In this document: positions 16,034 through 24,784 of the stretch, piece by piece
How positions within the stretch are numbered: position 1 is the stretch's first letter
How the letters are laid out: every line of letters starts with the position of its first letter
Assembly (NCBI GenBank): GCA_904399395.1
Contig: CAJFPJ010000074.1
Span: forward strand, 1-35,613
From: an uncultured Clostridia bacterium
GTDB lineage: Bacteria; Bacillota; Clostridia; Oscillospirales; Acutalibacteraceae
DNA: 35,613 nt
Direction of reading: 5' to 3'
Program-made: the position numbers and the translations under genes
Notes under the pieces: model-generated
The model's database searches: none
Told to the model about the DNA's origin: nothing
What the model saw: only the letters and a program-made list of their open reading frames with translations

Positions 16034-16141
16034 CTACATGCTTTCCTGAAAACAGGCAATAGGAAGATACAAAACGCTTTCTAAAATATTCTCCAGCTTT
16101 TTATGCACTCTGTATATGCCTATAGCACCATCCTTCTCCAT
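16034..16141 (-). CDS. Possible 35-aa ORF in the GH35 upstream gap
   Basis: The minus-strand frame runs from ATG at 16141, seven bases after GGGGAAG, to TAG at 16034-16036. The product, with VHKKLENILESVLYLP in the middle, could form one amphipathic helix. I recognise no family. The rest of the 15930-16301 gap shows no other gene. Confidence 0.25.
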   Translation of the reverse strand: MEKDGAIGIYRVHKKLENILESVLYLPIACFQESM

Positions 16142-16301
16142 AAAACTTCCCCGTATAAGAATATTTGGTGTTTGGTGAATTGTTTTCTGATTTCGCTTTA
16201 CCTTTTATCCTGGCTATTCTGCAAAGTTCCCCGGTAAAAAATACGTTTGGCCGGATGCATAACCCCTTTGCTGCGCATACTAGGAGCGAGGTGAAGCATA
16301 C

Positions 16302-16484
16302 ATGGATCCAATGAAAGATCTTCCCATGGGCTTCGGCATGGCCCTTGCGCAAAACACAGAAGCTATGCGCAGCTTTTGCCATATGCCGCTGGAAAAGCAG
16401 CAAGAAATTCTGGCAAAGACCCATTCCGTTCACTCCAAAGCAGAGATGAAGGCGCTGGTCAAGAGCATCACTACAGAGAAATAG
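16302..16484 (+). CDS. Conserved-looking small protein, 60 aa
   Basis: The 60-aa product contains LPMGFGMALAQNTEAM, then LEKQQEIL and SKAEMKALVKSI, a pattern I have seen in many Clostridial genomes as a stand-alone small protein of unknown function. It has no membrane segment and is predicted to be helical. The ATG follows GGAGCGAGGTGA, and the gene is followed by a terminator at 16625-16662. It lies between two convergent/divergent hydrolase genes and is not obviously linked to them. Confidence 0.8.
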   Translation: MDPMKDLPMGFGMALAQNTEAMRSFCHMPLEKQQEILAKTHSVHSKAEMKALVKSITTEK

Positions 16485-16624
16485 GCGCTTCTTCTCCCAG
16501 AATCGGAAGCGAAATGGGAATTAGCAGCCATCCGGCCCTCCTGACTGTATCCTATCATCCCTGCCTCGCTGCAGACAAAAGCCTGCAAGAACTCCCTGAT
16601 CGCAGAGCACTTCTCCAGGAAAAA

Positions 16625-16668
16625 GCCCCTCCGACCATGATGGAACTCATGAGCGGAGGGGCCTTCTA
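16625..16668. terminator. Bidirectional terminator
   Basis: GCCCCTCCG (16625-16633) pairs perfectly with CGGAGGGGC (16654-16662), with a loop that forms a second small stem. On the minus strand it is followed by TTTTTCC, so it ends the GH31 transcript; on the plus strand TTCTATTT ends the 60-aa gene. Confidence 0.85.
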
Positions 16669-16687
16669 TTTACAGGTTTATATATGT

Positions 16688-18991
16688 TTACCAGAGCTTG
16701 GCCTCTGCTTTTCCCTCGCCGCTGAGAGAAAGCCTTATTTCCTTCCCTCTGCAGCGGAGAAGCAGGCTTTCATAGGGCGTATATCCCGCGTGAAGAAGCT
16801 CCGCCGTAAAGCGGCCTGAGGACTCCACCTCAAAGCGGTATTCGGCATAGGCGCCTTCTCTGTAGCCAAAGCTTTCTCCGTCGTCCCGGTAGTGGAGGCA
16901 GCTTCCCTCCCCCGGGTATATATCCAGAATCAGTTCCCGAATCTCCTTTTCGCCCACATACTGCTGCACCGGCCACCGGGGCAGGATGCTCCCCGCCTTT
17001 ACATACAGGGGGCAGGTGTCCAAAGGCGCTTCCTGAAGAATTGCCCTTTTGCCCTCTATGGCCTCGCCTTTCCAAAAATCGTACCATGTGCCCTCCGGCA
17101 GATACACAACCCTGCGGCGAACCCCCTGCTGTAAAACAGGCGCGGCCAGAAGCCTGTCTCCTATAAGAAACTGATCGTTGGTCTCCCAGGTCTCCGGATC
17201 CTTCTCATAGTGGAACACCAGCGGCCGCAGAATCGGCCTTCCGGTCTGCTCCTCCTCTCGGAACAGGTCGTAATAATAGGGTATCAACGTATACCGGAGC
17301 TCCACATAGGAGCGGTAGATATCCAGCACGTCCTTGCCAAAGGCCCAGGGCTCCTGGCGGACGGCGGAAAGGCAGCAGTGGTTCCGGAAGAGAGGCGAGA
17401 AGCACCCCGTCTCCACCCAGCGGAGGAGAAGTTCCGGCGTGGCGTCGGATCCAAAACCGGCGATATCCGTGCCCACAAAAGGCATGCCGGAAAGAGAAAG
17501 GTTGCACAGCTGCGGCACAGCCATCTGCAGATGGGCCCAGATACTGTGGTTGTCGCCCGTCCAGGCAGTGGAATATTTCTGCGTGCCCGCATAGCAGGCC
17601 CTGGTGATCACAAAGGGCCTGCGTCCGTCCGCCTCTTTAAGTCCCTCATAGGTGGCTTTGGCCATCAGGTGTCCATAGGCGTTATGCATCCTGGTGTGAT
17701 CCGCCTTCTGCCCCTCGTCGGAAAAGACTATATCCCCAGGAATTTCTCCCCGGAAGGTGGCGGGCTCATTCATATCGTTCCAAACTCCGCGGACGCCTGC
17801 ACTCGTCAGGAGCTTCTGTTGCCGGGCCCACCAGGCGCGTACTTGTGGGTTCCCAAAATCCGGGAATACGGAATCCCCGGGCCAAACGGCGTTTACATAG
17901 GTTTCCCCGGAAGGTGCTGTGACGAAATATCCCTTCTTCATTCCTTCCTCATAAAGAGGATACCCCTCTTCCACCTTTACGCCGGGGTCGATAATGGTGA
18001 CGATCTTGAAGCCTTCCTCCCCCAGGTGAGAAAGCAGCCTCTTGGGGTCGGGGAAGCGTTCCTTATCCCAGGTGAAAACCTTATACCGCTCCATATAGTC
18101 GATATCCAGATGGATGGAATCGCAGGGAACCCGCAACTTGCGCAACATATTCCCGATATACTGCACTTCTTCCTCCGTCTTATAGCTCCAGCGAGACTGA
18201 TGGTAGCCCAAAGTCCAAAGCTGCGGAAGGGGCGCTCTACCCGTAAGGGCGGTGTATTCCGTGAGGATCTCCGGGAGGGTATCGCCCCCTATGAAATAGT
18301 AATCCAGATTGCCCTCATCGGCTGCAAAATAGTAGTAGTCCCGACTCTCTTTGCCCATATCGAAAACGCTCTTATAGGTAGTGTCGAAGAAGATGCCGTA
18401 ATCCCCCCGGTCTGTGCGGGCCATAAAGAAGGGAATGGACTTATACAGCGCCCGAAAAGAATCCACCTGGGGATCAGGATTATCTGTATTCCACATATCA
18501 TAGGCATAATGGCGCTTATTCAGAAAGCCAGTCTTATCCCCCAGGCCGTAAAAGCATTCGTCCCCCTCGATGGCTTTCAGCACCTCAATTTTGTGCCTTT
18601 TCTTTTCTTCCGCCAGGAAGTGCCCTTCCCCGGCCATGAGCTCTCGCTCCTCTTCCCCGAGCCCTTTTGATAAGGTGCGCTCCCCACGGTATTCCCGGCA
18701 GAGAGGACTCCCATCCGCCCAGTAAAAATCCACGGAAAAATCGTCTCCCACCAAGGCCGACATGCACCGGGTGGAAACCCGAACACCGCCCTCCTCCCGG
18801 CAAACCTCCGTGCACAGGGCTTTGCCGGCCTCATGCTCTGTTTTTTCCACCGCTTTGGAAGGAATCGTGGAATCTCCCGAAAACACCCGAAATACCGTCT
18901 CCTTCAGGGGCGTAAGGCTGCCTTCTCCCTTTTCAAAGCGAAAAGAAACCCTGTTCCCCTCCTGTTTAAAATCCAGCAATTTTCCTAACAT
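16688..18991 (-). CDS. Glycoside hydrolase family 31 (alpha-glucosidase-like)
   Basis: The product is about 767 aa from the ATG at 18991, chosen because GGAGGT lies seven bases before it; a start 36 bases further up lacks a site. The GH31 catalytic barrel shows LGYHQSRWSY (about 261-270), HLDIDYM (about 294-300), the nucleophile D406 in GVWNDMNEP, and the acid/base D480 in WTGDNHSIW, followed by SGMPFVGTDIAGF. Known members hydrolyse alpha-glucosides or alpha-xylosides; the exact sugar cannot be told. There is no signal peptide. It follows folC in the same direction with a gap of about 130 bases, and ends at the terminator at 16625. Confidence 0.94.
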   Translation of the reverse strand: MLGKLLDFKQEGNRVSFRFEKGEGSLTPLKETVFRVFSGDSTIPSKAVEKTEHEAGKALCTEVCREEGGVRVSTRCMSALVGDDFSVDFYWADGSPLCREYRGERTLSKGLGEEERELMAGEGHFLAEEKKRHKIEVLKAIEGDECFYGLGDKTGFLNKRHYAYDMWNTDNPDPQVDSFRALYKSIPFFMARTDRGDYGIFFDTTYKSVFDMGKESRDYYYFAADEGNLDYYFIGGDTLPEILTEYTALTGRAPLPQLWTLGYHQSRWSYKTEEEVQYIGNMLRKLRVPCDSIHLDIDYMERYKVFTWDKERFPDPKRLLSHLGEEGFKIVTIIDPGVKVEEGYPLYEEGMKKGYFVTAPSGETYVNAVWPGDSVFPDFGNPQVRAWWARQQKLLTSAGVRGVWNDMNEPATFRGEIPGDIVFSDEGQKADHTRMHNAYGHLMAKATYEGLKEADGRRPFVITRACYAGTQKYSTAWTGDNHSIWAHLQMAVPQLCNLSLSGMPFVGTDIAGFGSDATPELLLRWVETGCFSPLFRNHCCLSAVRQEPWAFGKDVLDIYRSYVELRYTLIPYYYDLFREEEQTGRPILRPLVFHYEKDPETWETNDQFLIGDRLLAAPVLQQGVRRRVVYLPEGTWYDFWKGEAIEGKRAILQEAPLDTCPLYVKAGSILPRWPVQQYVGEKEIRELILDIYPGEGSCLHYRDDGESFGYREGAYAEYRFEVESSGRFTAELLHAGYTPYESLLLRCRGKEIRLSLSGEGKAEAKLW

Positions 18992-19119
18992 ACAGATACC
19001 TCCTGCAGACTGTATGGGGCGTCGCACCCCGGTTCAGCCTTCTTCCAATTCCATATTTCTTCTTTTCAAAATATTCCAGCAACCCGGAGCATAGAGAGCC
19101 GCCGGGCATGCCCGCCGTT

Positions 19120-20418
19120 TCAAAGGTTCCTGAGCTTTTTCTGTAGAAGGGGCCGCAGCTCTCCGGCCAGATACAGGGAGCCGCAGCAGAGAATCCCTGC
19201 TTTGGTTTCCATCGCCTCCCGGAAAGCAAGCTCCACCGCTTCCTCCGGAGAACTCACGGCCTCTGCGGGAATCTTATAGCTTTCCCAAGCATCGGCCAGT
19301 TCCTGAGCAGGAAGGGCACGGTAGCTTTCAGGCGTGAGCGTATATACCTTGGAAAAGGTCATTTCCAAAGAGCGAATAGCCTCTTTTGCGTCCTTATCCT
19401 TCAGCATTCCCATGATTCCCACCACCTTCTTGCGGCGGTTATAGGTTTTCATGGTCTGGGCCAGTGCCTTGGTGCCCCCGGGGTTATGAGCCCCATCCAA
19501 AATCACCAGAGGATCCAGAGAGAGAACCTCCACCCTGGCAGGCACGGCGGCCGCCGCAAAGCCCTCCTGCAGGGCAGAATCCGGCAGCTCCCAGCCCTTT
19601 TTCCGCAGCTCCTCTATAACGGCCAGCACCACGGCGGTATTCTGGATCTGATGCTCCCCCAGAAGCCGGATCTTCAGGGGAAGCCCGTTCTTCCACTGCA
19701 GGCGCATTCCCGAAAAATCCGCATCAACGAAAGAAAGGTCACCCGGCCTGGCCCGGAGAAAACGGTTATGCTGCAGTTCCGCCGTGATTTTGATCATCTC
19801 CACAGCGCCCCGGGGCTGATCGCCGTAGCAGACACAGACGCCGCCTTCCTTCAGGATCCATGCCTTCTCAAAGGCAATCTTTTCCACAGTATCCCCCAGA
19901 ATTTTCGTGTGATCCAACGATATGGAGCAAATCACGGAGACCAGAGCCGAAGGGATGACATTGGTAGCGTCGAAACGGCCGCCCATTCCCACCTCCAGAA
20001 CCACAATATCGCAGCCCTTTTGAGCAAACCACGCGAAGGCTATAGCTGTGATGAATTCAAATTCCGTAATAGCGCAGCCCCCTTCCCGCAGGGAAAGAAC
20101 CAAAGGAAGATATTCCTCCACCAGGGAGACCAACTCCTCCCGGGGGATCTCTTCTCCGTTGAGCTGCATCCGCTCTGTAAATTCCACCACATGGGGAGAT
20201 ATGTACAGCCCCGTCCTGTAGCCGGCAGCCTTAAGAATTTCAGAAAGCATCACACATGTGGAGCCCTTCCCGTTGGTGCCCGCCACATGGATATACCGCA
20301 GCTTTTTCTCCGGATTCCCCATCTTTGCAAGAAGGGTCTGCATCCGCTCCAGCCCCGGGCCCGCCGCCCGGAAGGTCTCCAGGCTGTCTATAGCCTGCAC
20401 CGCTTCTTCATAGGTCAT
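19120..20418 (-). CDS. folC: Folylpolyglutamate synthase/dihydrofolate synthase
   Basis: The 432-aa product has the Mur-ligase-type phosphate loop VAGTNGKGSTC (residues about 45-55), the conserved SPHVVEFTERM of FolC, the TEFEFITAIAF segment, and a VLDGAHNP motif at the start of the C-terminal domain. It adds glutamate to folates, and in many Firmicutes also makes dihydrofolate from dihydropteroate. The ATG at 20418 follows GAGAGGAAAA; the upstream in-frame extension has no site. It is downstream of valS and a DUF6054-like gene, as in many Clostridia and bacilli where valS and folC are neighbours. Confidence 0.97.
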   Translation of the reverse strand: MTYEEAVQAIDSLETFRAAGPGLERMQTLLAKMGNPEKKLRYIHVAGTNGKGSTCVMLSEILKAAGYRTGLYISPHVVEFTERMQLNGEEIPREELVSLVEEYLPLVLSLREGGCAITEFEFITAIAFAWFAQKGCDIVVLEVGMGGRFDATNVIPSALVSVICSISLDHTKILGDTVEKIAFEKAWILKEGGVCVCYGDQPRGAVEMIKITAELQHNRFLRARPGDLSFVDADFSGMRLQWKNGLPLKIRLLGEHQIQNTAVVLAVIEELRKKGWELPDSALQEGFAAAAVPARVEVLSLDPLVILDGAHNPGGTKALAQTMKTYNRRKKVVGIMGMLKDKDAKEAIRSLEMTFSKVYTLTPESYRALPAQELADAWESYKIPAEAVSSPEEAVELAFREAMETKAGILCCGSLYLAGELRPLLQKKLRNL

Positions 20419-20472
20419 TTTTCCTCTCCCTTTCTGCCGGGGCTTCCCGGCCGCCCAACATCCCAATTTGTT

Positions 20473-20814
20473 TCAGGTGATAATATAGCCTTCCAGCGCT
20501 TCTCTTGCCGCATTGGAAAAACTGGCCGAAGCGCCCCAATCAAAGCGGAAGAATCCTTCTCCTCCGCCTCCGCCCACAGCGTGAACACGGGTATAGCCTG
20601 TGAAATTATCCAGCACTACTGTGAGCACAAGCCGGTTCCCCGCCCGGTAATAGTGTTTTTCAAAGATAGCGGTGATACAACTGTGCCCGGAAGGGCTATT
20701 CAGCACATACCGATCAATCACTTCACCTGTAATGCTCCCGTTTACAATATGATGCTCAATCATCTGAGCCGCCTGCTCCGGGGGCAGGCTCACATAAAAG
20801 GTCATTTCCGCCAT
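20473..20814 (-). CDS. DUF6054-like small protein
   Basis: The 113-aa product begins FYVSLPPEQAAQMIEHHIVNG and ends with a Gly-rich VHAVGGGGGEGFFRFDWG segment, a pattern that resembles DUF6054. There is no signal peptide or membrane segment. It lies between valS and folC and is probably co-transcribed with them. The ATG follows GGAGG at about 11 bases. The function of this family is unknown to me; the assignment is from pattern memory. Confidence 0.75.
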   Translation of the reverse strand: MAEMTFYVSLPPEQAAQMIEHHIVNGSITGEVIDRYVLNSPSGHSCITAIFEKHYYRAGNRLVLTVVLDNFTGYTRVHAVGGGGGEGFFRFDWGASASFSNAAREALEGYIIT

Positions 20815-20926
20815 AGAGATCCATCCTCCTTACCCGTTTTCCGCCGTACATCCGCTCAGCCATACAGCTATGCAACAAAAACGGGGAAGGCCTCTGCCCG
20901 AAGACGGAAGCTTTCCCCTCTGCTTT

Positions 20927-23623
20927 TTACTGAAGCGCCTCCATGCTGGAACGGATCAGCGCGATATGCTCTTCCAACTTTTTGGCGTTCTGCCGCACGC
21001 CTTCCACCACGTTCTCCGGCGCCTTGCTCATGAATTTCTCATTGTGAAGCTTAGCGTTGGCCGTGTTAAGCTGCTTCTCGGCGCTTTCCAGCTCTTTTTT
21101 CAACCTTTTCAGCTCCGCTTCCTTATCCACAAGCTCTTCCATGGGGATATAGAGCTTGGCGTCAGGGGTGACGATGGTCACGGCTCCGGGGATGTCAAAG
21201 CTCTCTCCCACCTCTACACCGGTGGCATAGGCCATGCGGAGGAAAATCTCTCTGCCCTCTTCGAATACCTCACGGCGGGAAGTGGCGATATACAGCATTG
21301 TTCTTCTTCCGGGGGCCACATTCATCTCACTTCTTCTGTTGCGGATAGCCCGCACAGCTGCCATGATACTCTCCATCTTGGCCGTCTCCTCAGGGAAAGA
21401 AAGGGCCTCGTCATAGGCAGGGTAAGAGCTCACTACCAAAGCCTCCCCATTGTGGGGCAGACTTTGCCAGATTTCCTCTGTGATATATGGCATAAAGGGA
21501 TGCAGGAGAGCCAGAGTCCGGCTCATGACCCAAACCAGCACCTGCCGGGCAGCCCGAGCAGCCTCCTCATTGCCGCCGGTCAGGCGTATCTTAGCAATTT
21601 CAATATACCAGTCGCAGAATTCATCCCAGATAAAATCATAGAGCTTCTGTACAGCGATGCCCAGCTCAAATTTTTCCAGGTTTTCGTTGACTTCTCCGGC
21701 CACTCGATTGAATTCACTGAGGATCCATTTATCTTCCGGCGCCAGCATGTTGGGAAGGGCGTTCTCCACCTCATGCCCATCCGTATTCATCAGGATAAAA
21801 CGGGAAGCGTTCCAAATCTTATTGGCAAAATTCCGGCTCGCCTCCACTCTCTCAGTAGAAAAACGCGTATCATTGCCCGGCGTGATGCCCGTCACCAAGG
21901 TAAAGCGCAGAGCGTCCGCTCCATACTGGGCGATGACTTCCAGAGGATCGATGCCGTTGCCAAGGGATTTGCTCATCTTGCGCCCCTGGGCATCCCGCAC
22001 AAGGCCGTGGAAAAACACCGTCTTAAAGGGAATCTCCTTCATATGCTCCATGCCGGAAAAAATCATTCTGGCCACCCAGAAGAAAATAATATCATAGCCC
22101 GTCACCAGAGTATCGGTTGGGTAGAAATACTCCAGCTCTTTTGTTTTCTCGGGCCACCCCAGTGTGGAGAAAGGCCAGAGGGCCGAGCTGAACCAGGTGT
22201 CCAGGGTATCCTCGTCCTGGGTGAGATGGTCACAGTCGCACTTGGGGCACACCGTAGGATCTTCCTTGGAAACCACAGTCTCACCGCATTCCGGGCAATA
22301 CCAAGCTGGGATCCGGTGGCCCCACCAGAGCTGACGGGAAATGCACCAATCCTTGATATTTTCCATCCAGTTATAATAGATTTTATTCATCCGCTCAGGA
22401 ATTAGCCGGATTTCCCCGTTCTTCACCACGTCGATGGCGGGCTTCGCCAAAGGCTCCATCTTCACGAACCACTGCTTGGAAACCATGGGTTCCACGGTGG
22501 TATGGCAACGGTAACAGGTTCCCACCTCGTGCTGCAGAGGCTCCGTCTCTTTCAGATATCCGCCGGCCTCCAGGTCTTTAAGGATAGCCTTGCGGGCCTC
22601 CAGAGTGGTCATGCCGGCATATTTGCCGCAATCCAGCACCTGGGGTTCATCCACCGCGGCTTTCCCGCTTTTGAAAAGTTCTTCTGCGGCGGCCTTGTCT
22701 GCAGCGCCGGTCATATGGCCGTCGTAGGTGAACACCCGGACAATGGGCAGATTATGCCGTTTGCCCACCTCATAGTCGTTGGGGTCGTGGGCCGGGGTGA
22801 TCTTCACAACGCCCGTTCCCTTTTCCATATCCGCATGCTCATCGCAGACAATGGGGATCTCCTTATTGAGAAGAGGCAGGATCACATGGCAGCCATGCAG
22901 ATGGGCATAGCGGGGGTCTTCCCCGTTGATGGCCACGGCAGTGTCTCCCAGCATGGTCTCCGGTCGGGTGGTAGCAAGTTCCAGCTTTTCCCCTGTCTCC
23001 TTCACAGTATACAGAAGGTGCCAGAAATGGCCGTTTTGAGGCGCGTATTCCACCTCGGCGTCTGAAATAGAGGTGTTGCAGTGGGGGCACCAGTTCACCA
23101 TCCGGTTGCCTCTGTAAATCAATCCCTTTTCATATAGATTGACAAATACCTCACGCACAGCCTTGGAGCAGCCCTCATCCAGAGTGAAGCGTTCCCTCTC
23201 CCAGTCACAGGAGGACCCCAACTTCTTCAGCTGCTCAATAATGCGGCCGCCGTATTTCTCCTTCCAGGCCCAGGCTCTTTCCAGAAAAGCCTCCCGGCCG
23301 ATATCTTCCTTTGAGATTCCCTCTTCCCGCATAGCCTCCACGATCTTGGCCTCTGTGGCAATGGAGGCATGATCTGTCCCGGGGAGCCAGAGAGCGCTGT
23401 AGCCCTGCATGCGCTTCCAACGGATCAGGATATCCTGCAGCGTTTCATCCAGGGCGTGGCCCATGTGCAGCTGCCCGGTGATATTCGGTGGCGGAATAAC
23501 AATCGTATAGGGCTTTTTCTCAGGATCCGGTTCCGCATGAAAATAGCCCCCCTCTGTCCAGAATTTGTAAATTCGATCCTCTACCTCCTGAGGCTCGTAG
23601 GTTTTCGCAAGCTCCCTGCTCAT
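20927..23623 (-). CDS. valS: Valyl-tRNA synthetase
   Basis: The 898-aa product is a full-length class I enzyme that charges tRNA-Val. The HIGH-type motif is HMGH (residues 53-56, after PPPNITGQL), and the KMSKS loop sits in [11 protein letters not shown]. The central editing domain, the tungsten-like [11 protein letters not shown] segment, a zinc-binding-like CPECGETV...CPKCDCD region, and a C-terminal coiled-coil arm (from about residue 830) are all present. The start at 23623 follows GAGAGGAAT. A T-box leader precedes it at 23742-24053, so expression should rise when uncharged tRNA-Val builds up. It heads a likely valS-DUF6054-folC transcript. Confidence 0.98.
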   Translation of the reverse strand: MSRELAKTYEPQEVEDRIYKFWTEGGYFHAEPDPEKKPYTIVIPPPNITGQLHMGHALDETLQDILIRWKRMQGYSALWLPGTDHASIATEAKIVEAMREEGISKEDIGREAFLERAWAWKEKYGGRIIEQLKKLGSSCDWERERFTLDEGCSKAVREVFVNLYEKGLIYRGNRMVNWCPHCNTSISDAEVEYAPQNGHFWHLLYTVKETGEKLELATTRPETMLGDTAVAINGEDPRYAHLHGCHVILPLLNKEIPIVCDEHADMEKGTGVVKITPAHDPNDYEVGKRHNLPIVRVFTYDGHMTGAADKAAAEELFKSGKAAVDEPQVLDCGKYAGMTTLEARKAILKDLEAGGYLKETEPLQHEVGTCYRCHTTVEPMVSKQWFVKMEPLAKPAIDVVKNGEIRLIPERMNKIYYNWMENIKDWCISRQLWWGHRIPAWYCPECGETVVSKEDPTVCPKCDCDHLTQDEDTLDTWFSSALWPFSTLGWPEKTKELEYFYPTDTLVTGYDIIFFWVARMIFSGMEHMKEIPFKTVFFHGLVRDAQGRKMSKSLGNGIDPLEVIAQYGADALRFTLVTGITPGNDTRFSTERVEASRNFANKIWNASRFILMNTDGHEVENALPNMLAPEDKWILSEFNRVAGEVNENLEKFELGIAVQKLYDFIWDEFCDWYIEIAKIRLTGGNEEAARAARQVLVWVMSRTLALLHPFMPYITEEIWQSLPHNGEALVVSSYPAYDEALSFPEETAKMESIMAAVRAIRNRRSEMNVAPGRRTMLYIATSRREVFEEGREIFLRMAYATGVEVGESFDIPGAVTIVTPDAKLYIPMEELVDKEAELKRLKKELESAEKQLNTANAKLHNEKFMSKAPENVVEGVRQNAKKLEEHIALIRSSMEALQ

Positions 23624-23741
23624 TCCGATTCCTCTCTTTCTCCAAAATACGATATGCCGGCAAGACCGGCTTTTCTGCCTATACCCGTTATACCAGCACC
23701 CAAGACGGCAGGAGCTCAGGAGGCTTTCCACAAAAATGCTT

Positions 23742-24053
23742 TAGAAAAACCAAAAGCCCCGGATAGGCGTCCAAAGGACACATATCCGGGGCGAAGTTCT
23801 CCGCGGTACCACCCGTATTCAGCCCTGCGGGCATACTGCCTGCAAAGCCCTCCCTTCCGCTGCTGGCGGAAAAGCCTTAACGCGGCCTGACGCCTGCTCC
23901 TACCCCCCTATTCCAGGCTCAGAGCAGAAACTCCGGGGCGACTTATGCGCATCGGCCGCCTGCCGGCTCTCACCCTCCGCCGGCTCTCTGAAAGGCCGCA
24001 TCCTCTGCCTTTTCCCCATCCAAGTCTTTATTTAGGTATTCAAAGTCTGAATT
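23742..24053 (-). ncRNA. T-box leader (riboswitch) of valS
   Basis: The minus strand carries the T-box core AATACGGGTGGTACCGCGG (23801-23819), preceded by a stem I region with GAGAGCCGGCGGAGGGTGAG and its partner GCCGG. A GTC (Val) triplet at 23940-23942 sits where the specifier should be. The region ends with a terminator (23756-23792) followed by TTTTGGTTTTT. Uncharged tRNA-Val would bind and favour read-through into valS. Confidence 0.95.
23756..23792 (-). terminator. T-box regulated terminator
   Basis: GCCCCGGATA pairs perfectly with TATCCGGGGC, with a further GTCC/GGAC pair near the loop, followed on the minus strand by TTTTGGTTTTT. It is the conditional terminator of the valS leader. 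Confidence 0.9.
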
Positions 24054-24059
24054 GCCTTT

Positions 24060-24088
24060 ATTATAATCGCCGGCCCGCTCTTTGTCAA
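24060..24088 (-). promoter_or_regulatory. Consensus promoter of valS
   Basis: A perfect TTGACA (24083-24088) and a perfect TATAAT (24060-24065) are exactly 17 bases apart on the minus strand. The implied start near 24053 fits the 5' end of the T-box. Confidence 0.92.
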
Positions 24089-24098
24089 GCGCCGGGCC

Positions 24099-24599
24099 TC
24101 AGCCTCCCTTCACGGGAATCGGAGTTTCCGCGCTGCCGGTAAGCAGCCCATCCACTATGGCACAAAGGCAAAGGCAGCGCACAATATTTCGCTCGTCTTC
24201 GACCTGCACACACGAGCAGCAACCGTTCGCCCCCCATTTGACGCCGTGGGTCATGATAAGGCTTCTATCCACATCGATCACATCGAAATTCCCCATAGAG
24301 ATGTCCCCCCGGAAGCTCCAATTGGGGTTGCGTACCGTCACGCTGCCCCCTGCGGGAGTAAGATTCTGCAAAAGGGTCATACGCCTTTCACCGGGAATTT
24401 CGATGGTAAACTTGCTGAGAGAAGCTGTTCCCACGCCCGTTATACGGGCAGCCTCAATGTCTTCGGCCGTTACAAGAGACAGCTTGGCGGAAAGAAGCGT
24501 CCGTATCCCCGTCACCCGGAAGGCATCGTTTCCCTTATCATCGCAGACGGTAAATAGGCTTCCTCTGCTTCCGGTTGCCCTCTGCATATAAAAACGCAC
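24099..24599 (-). CDS. LURP-one/tubby-like protein
   Basis: The product is 166 aa with no signal or membrane segment. Its repeating beta-strand pattern (FTVCDDKGNDAFRVTG, FTIEIPGERRMTLLQN, GNFDVIDVDRSLIMTHG) fits the LURP-one-related/tubby C-terminal-like barrel seen in bacterial YxjI-type proteins. The function of bacterial members is not well known. The start is taken as GTG at 24599, seven bases after GGGGAGG; a TTG three bases earlier is too close to the site. It stands between the Na/Pi transporter and the valS promoter, on the minus strand. Confidence 0.75.
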   Translation of the reverse strand: MRFYMQRATGSRGSLFTVCDDKGNDAFRVTGIRTLLSAKLSLVTAEDIEAARITGVGTASLSKFTIEIPGERRMTLLQNLTPAGGSVTVRNPNWSFRGDISMGNFDVIDVDRSLIMTHGVKWGANGCCSCVQVEDERNIVRCLCLCAIVDGLLTGSAETPIPVKGG

Positions 24600-24720
24600 C
24601 AAAATGCCTCCCCTGCCTTTTCTGAGGTATTATTGTAGCATTTCTCACAGGAAATGGCAAGAAACCATCTGTGAACTTTATCGAATCGCCCAACGGTTTA
24701 AAAAAGAAAACGCATAAAAA

Positions 24721-24752
24721 GGAAGGCTCTTCCCCTTCAAGAAAAGCCTTCC
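24721..24752 (-). terminator. Terminator of the Na/Pi cotransporter gene
   Basis: On the minus strand, GGAAGGCTTTTCTTGA pairs with an AAGAGCCTTCC stretch, with one bulge, followed by TTTTTATG. It lies just past the end of the transporter gene. Confidence 0.75.
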
Positions 24753-24784
24753 CACAAACAGTCACTATATTCCCCACAGATACC

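Noticed and set aside
14769-16049. 426-aa plus-strand ORF
   Set aside because: It is antisense to the GH35 gene and shows no recognisable domain.
17210-18670. 486-aa plus-strand ORF
   Set aside because: It is a shadow of the GH31 gene on the other strand, in which catalytic motifs are clear.
19486-22405. Two plus-strand ORFs of over 500 aa
   Set aside because: They are antisense to folC and valS, which have full sets of conserved motifs.
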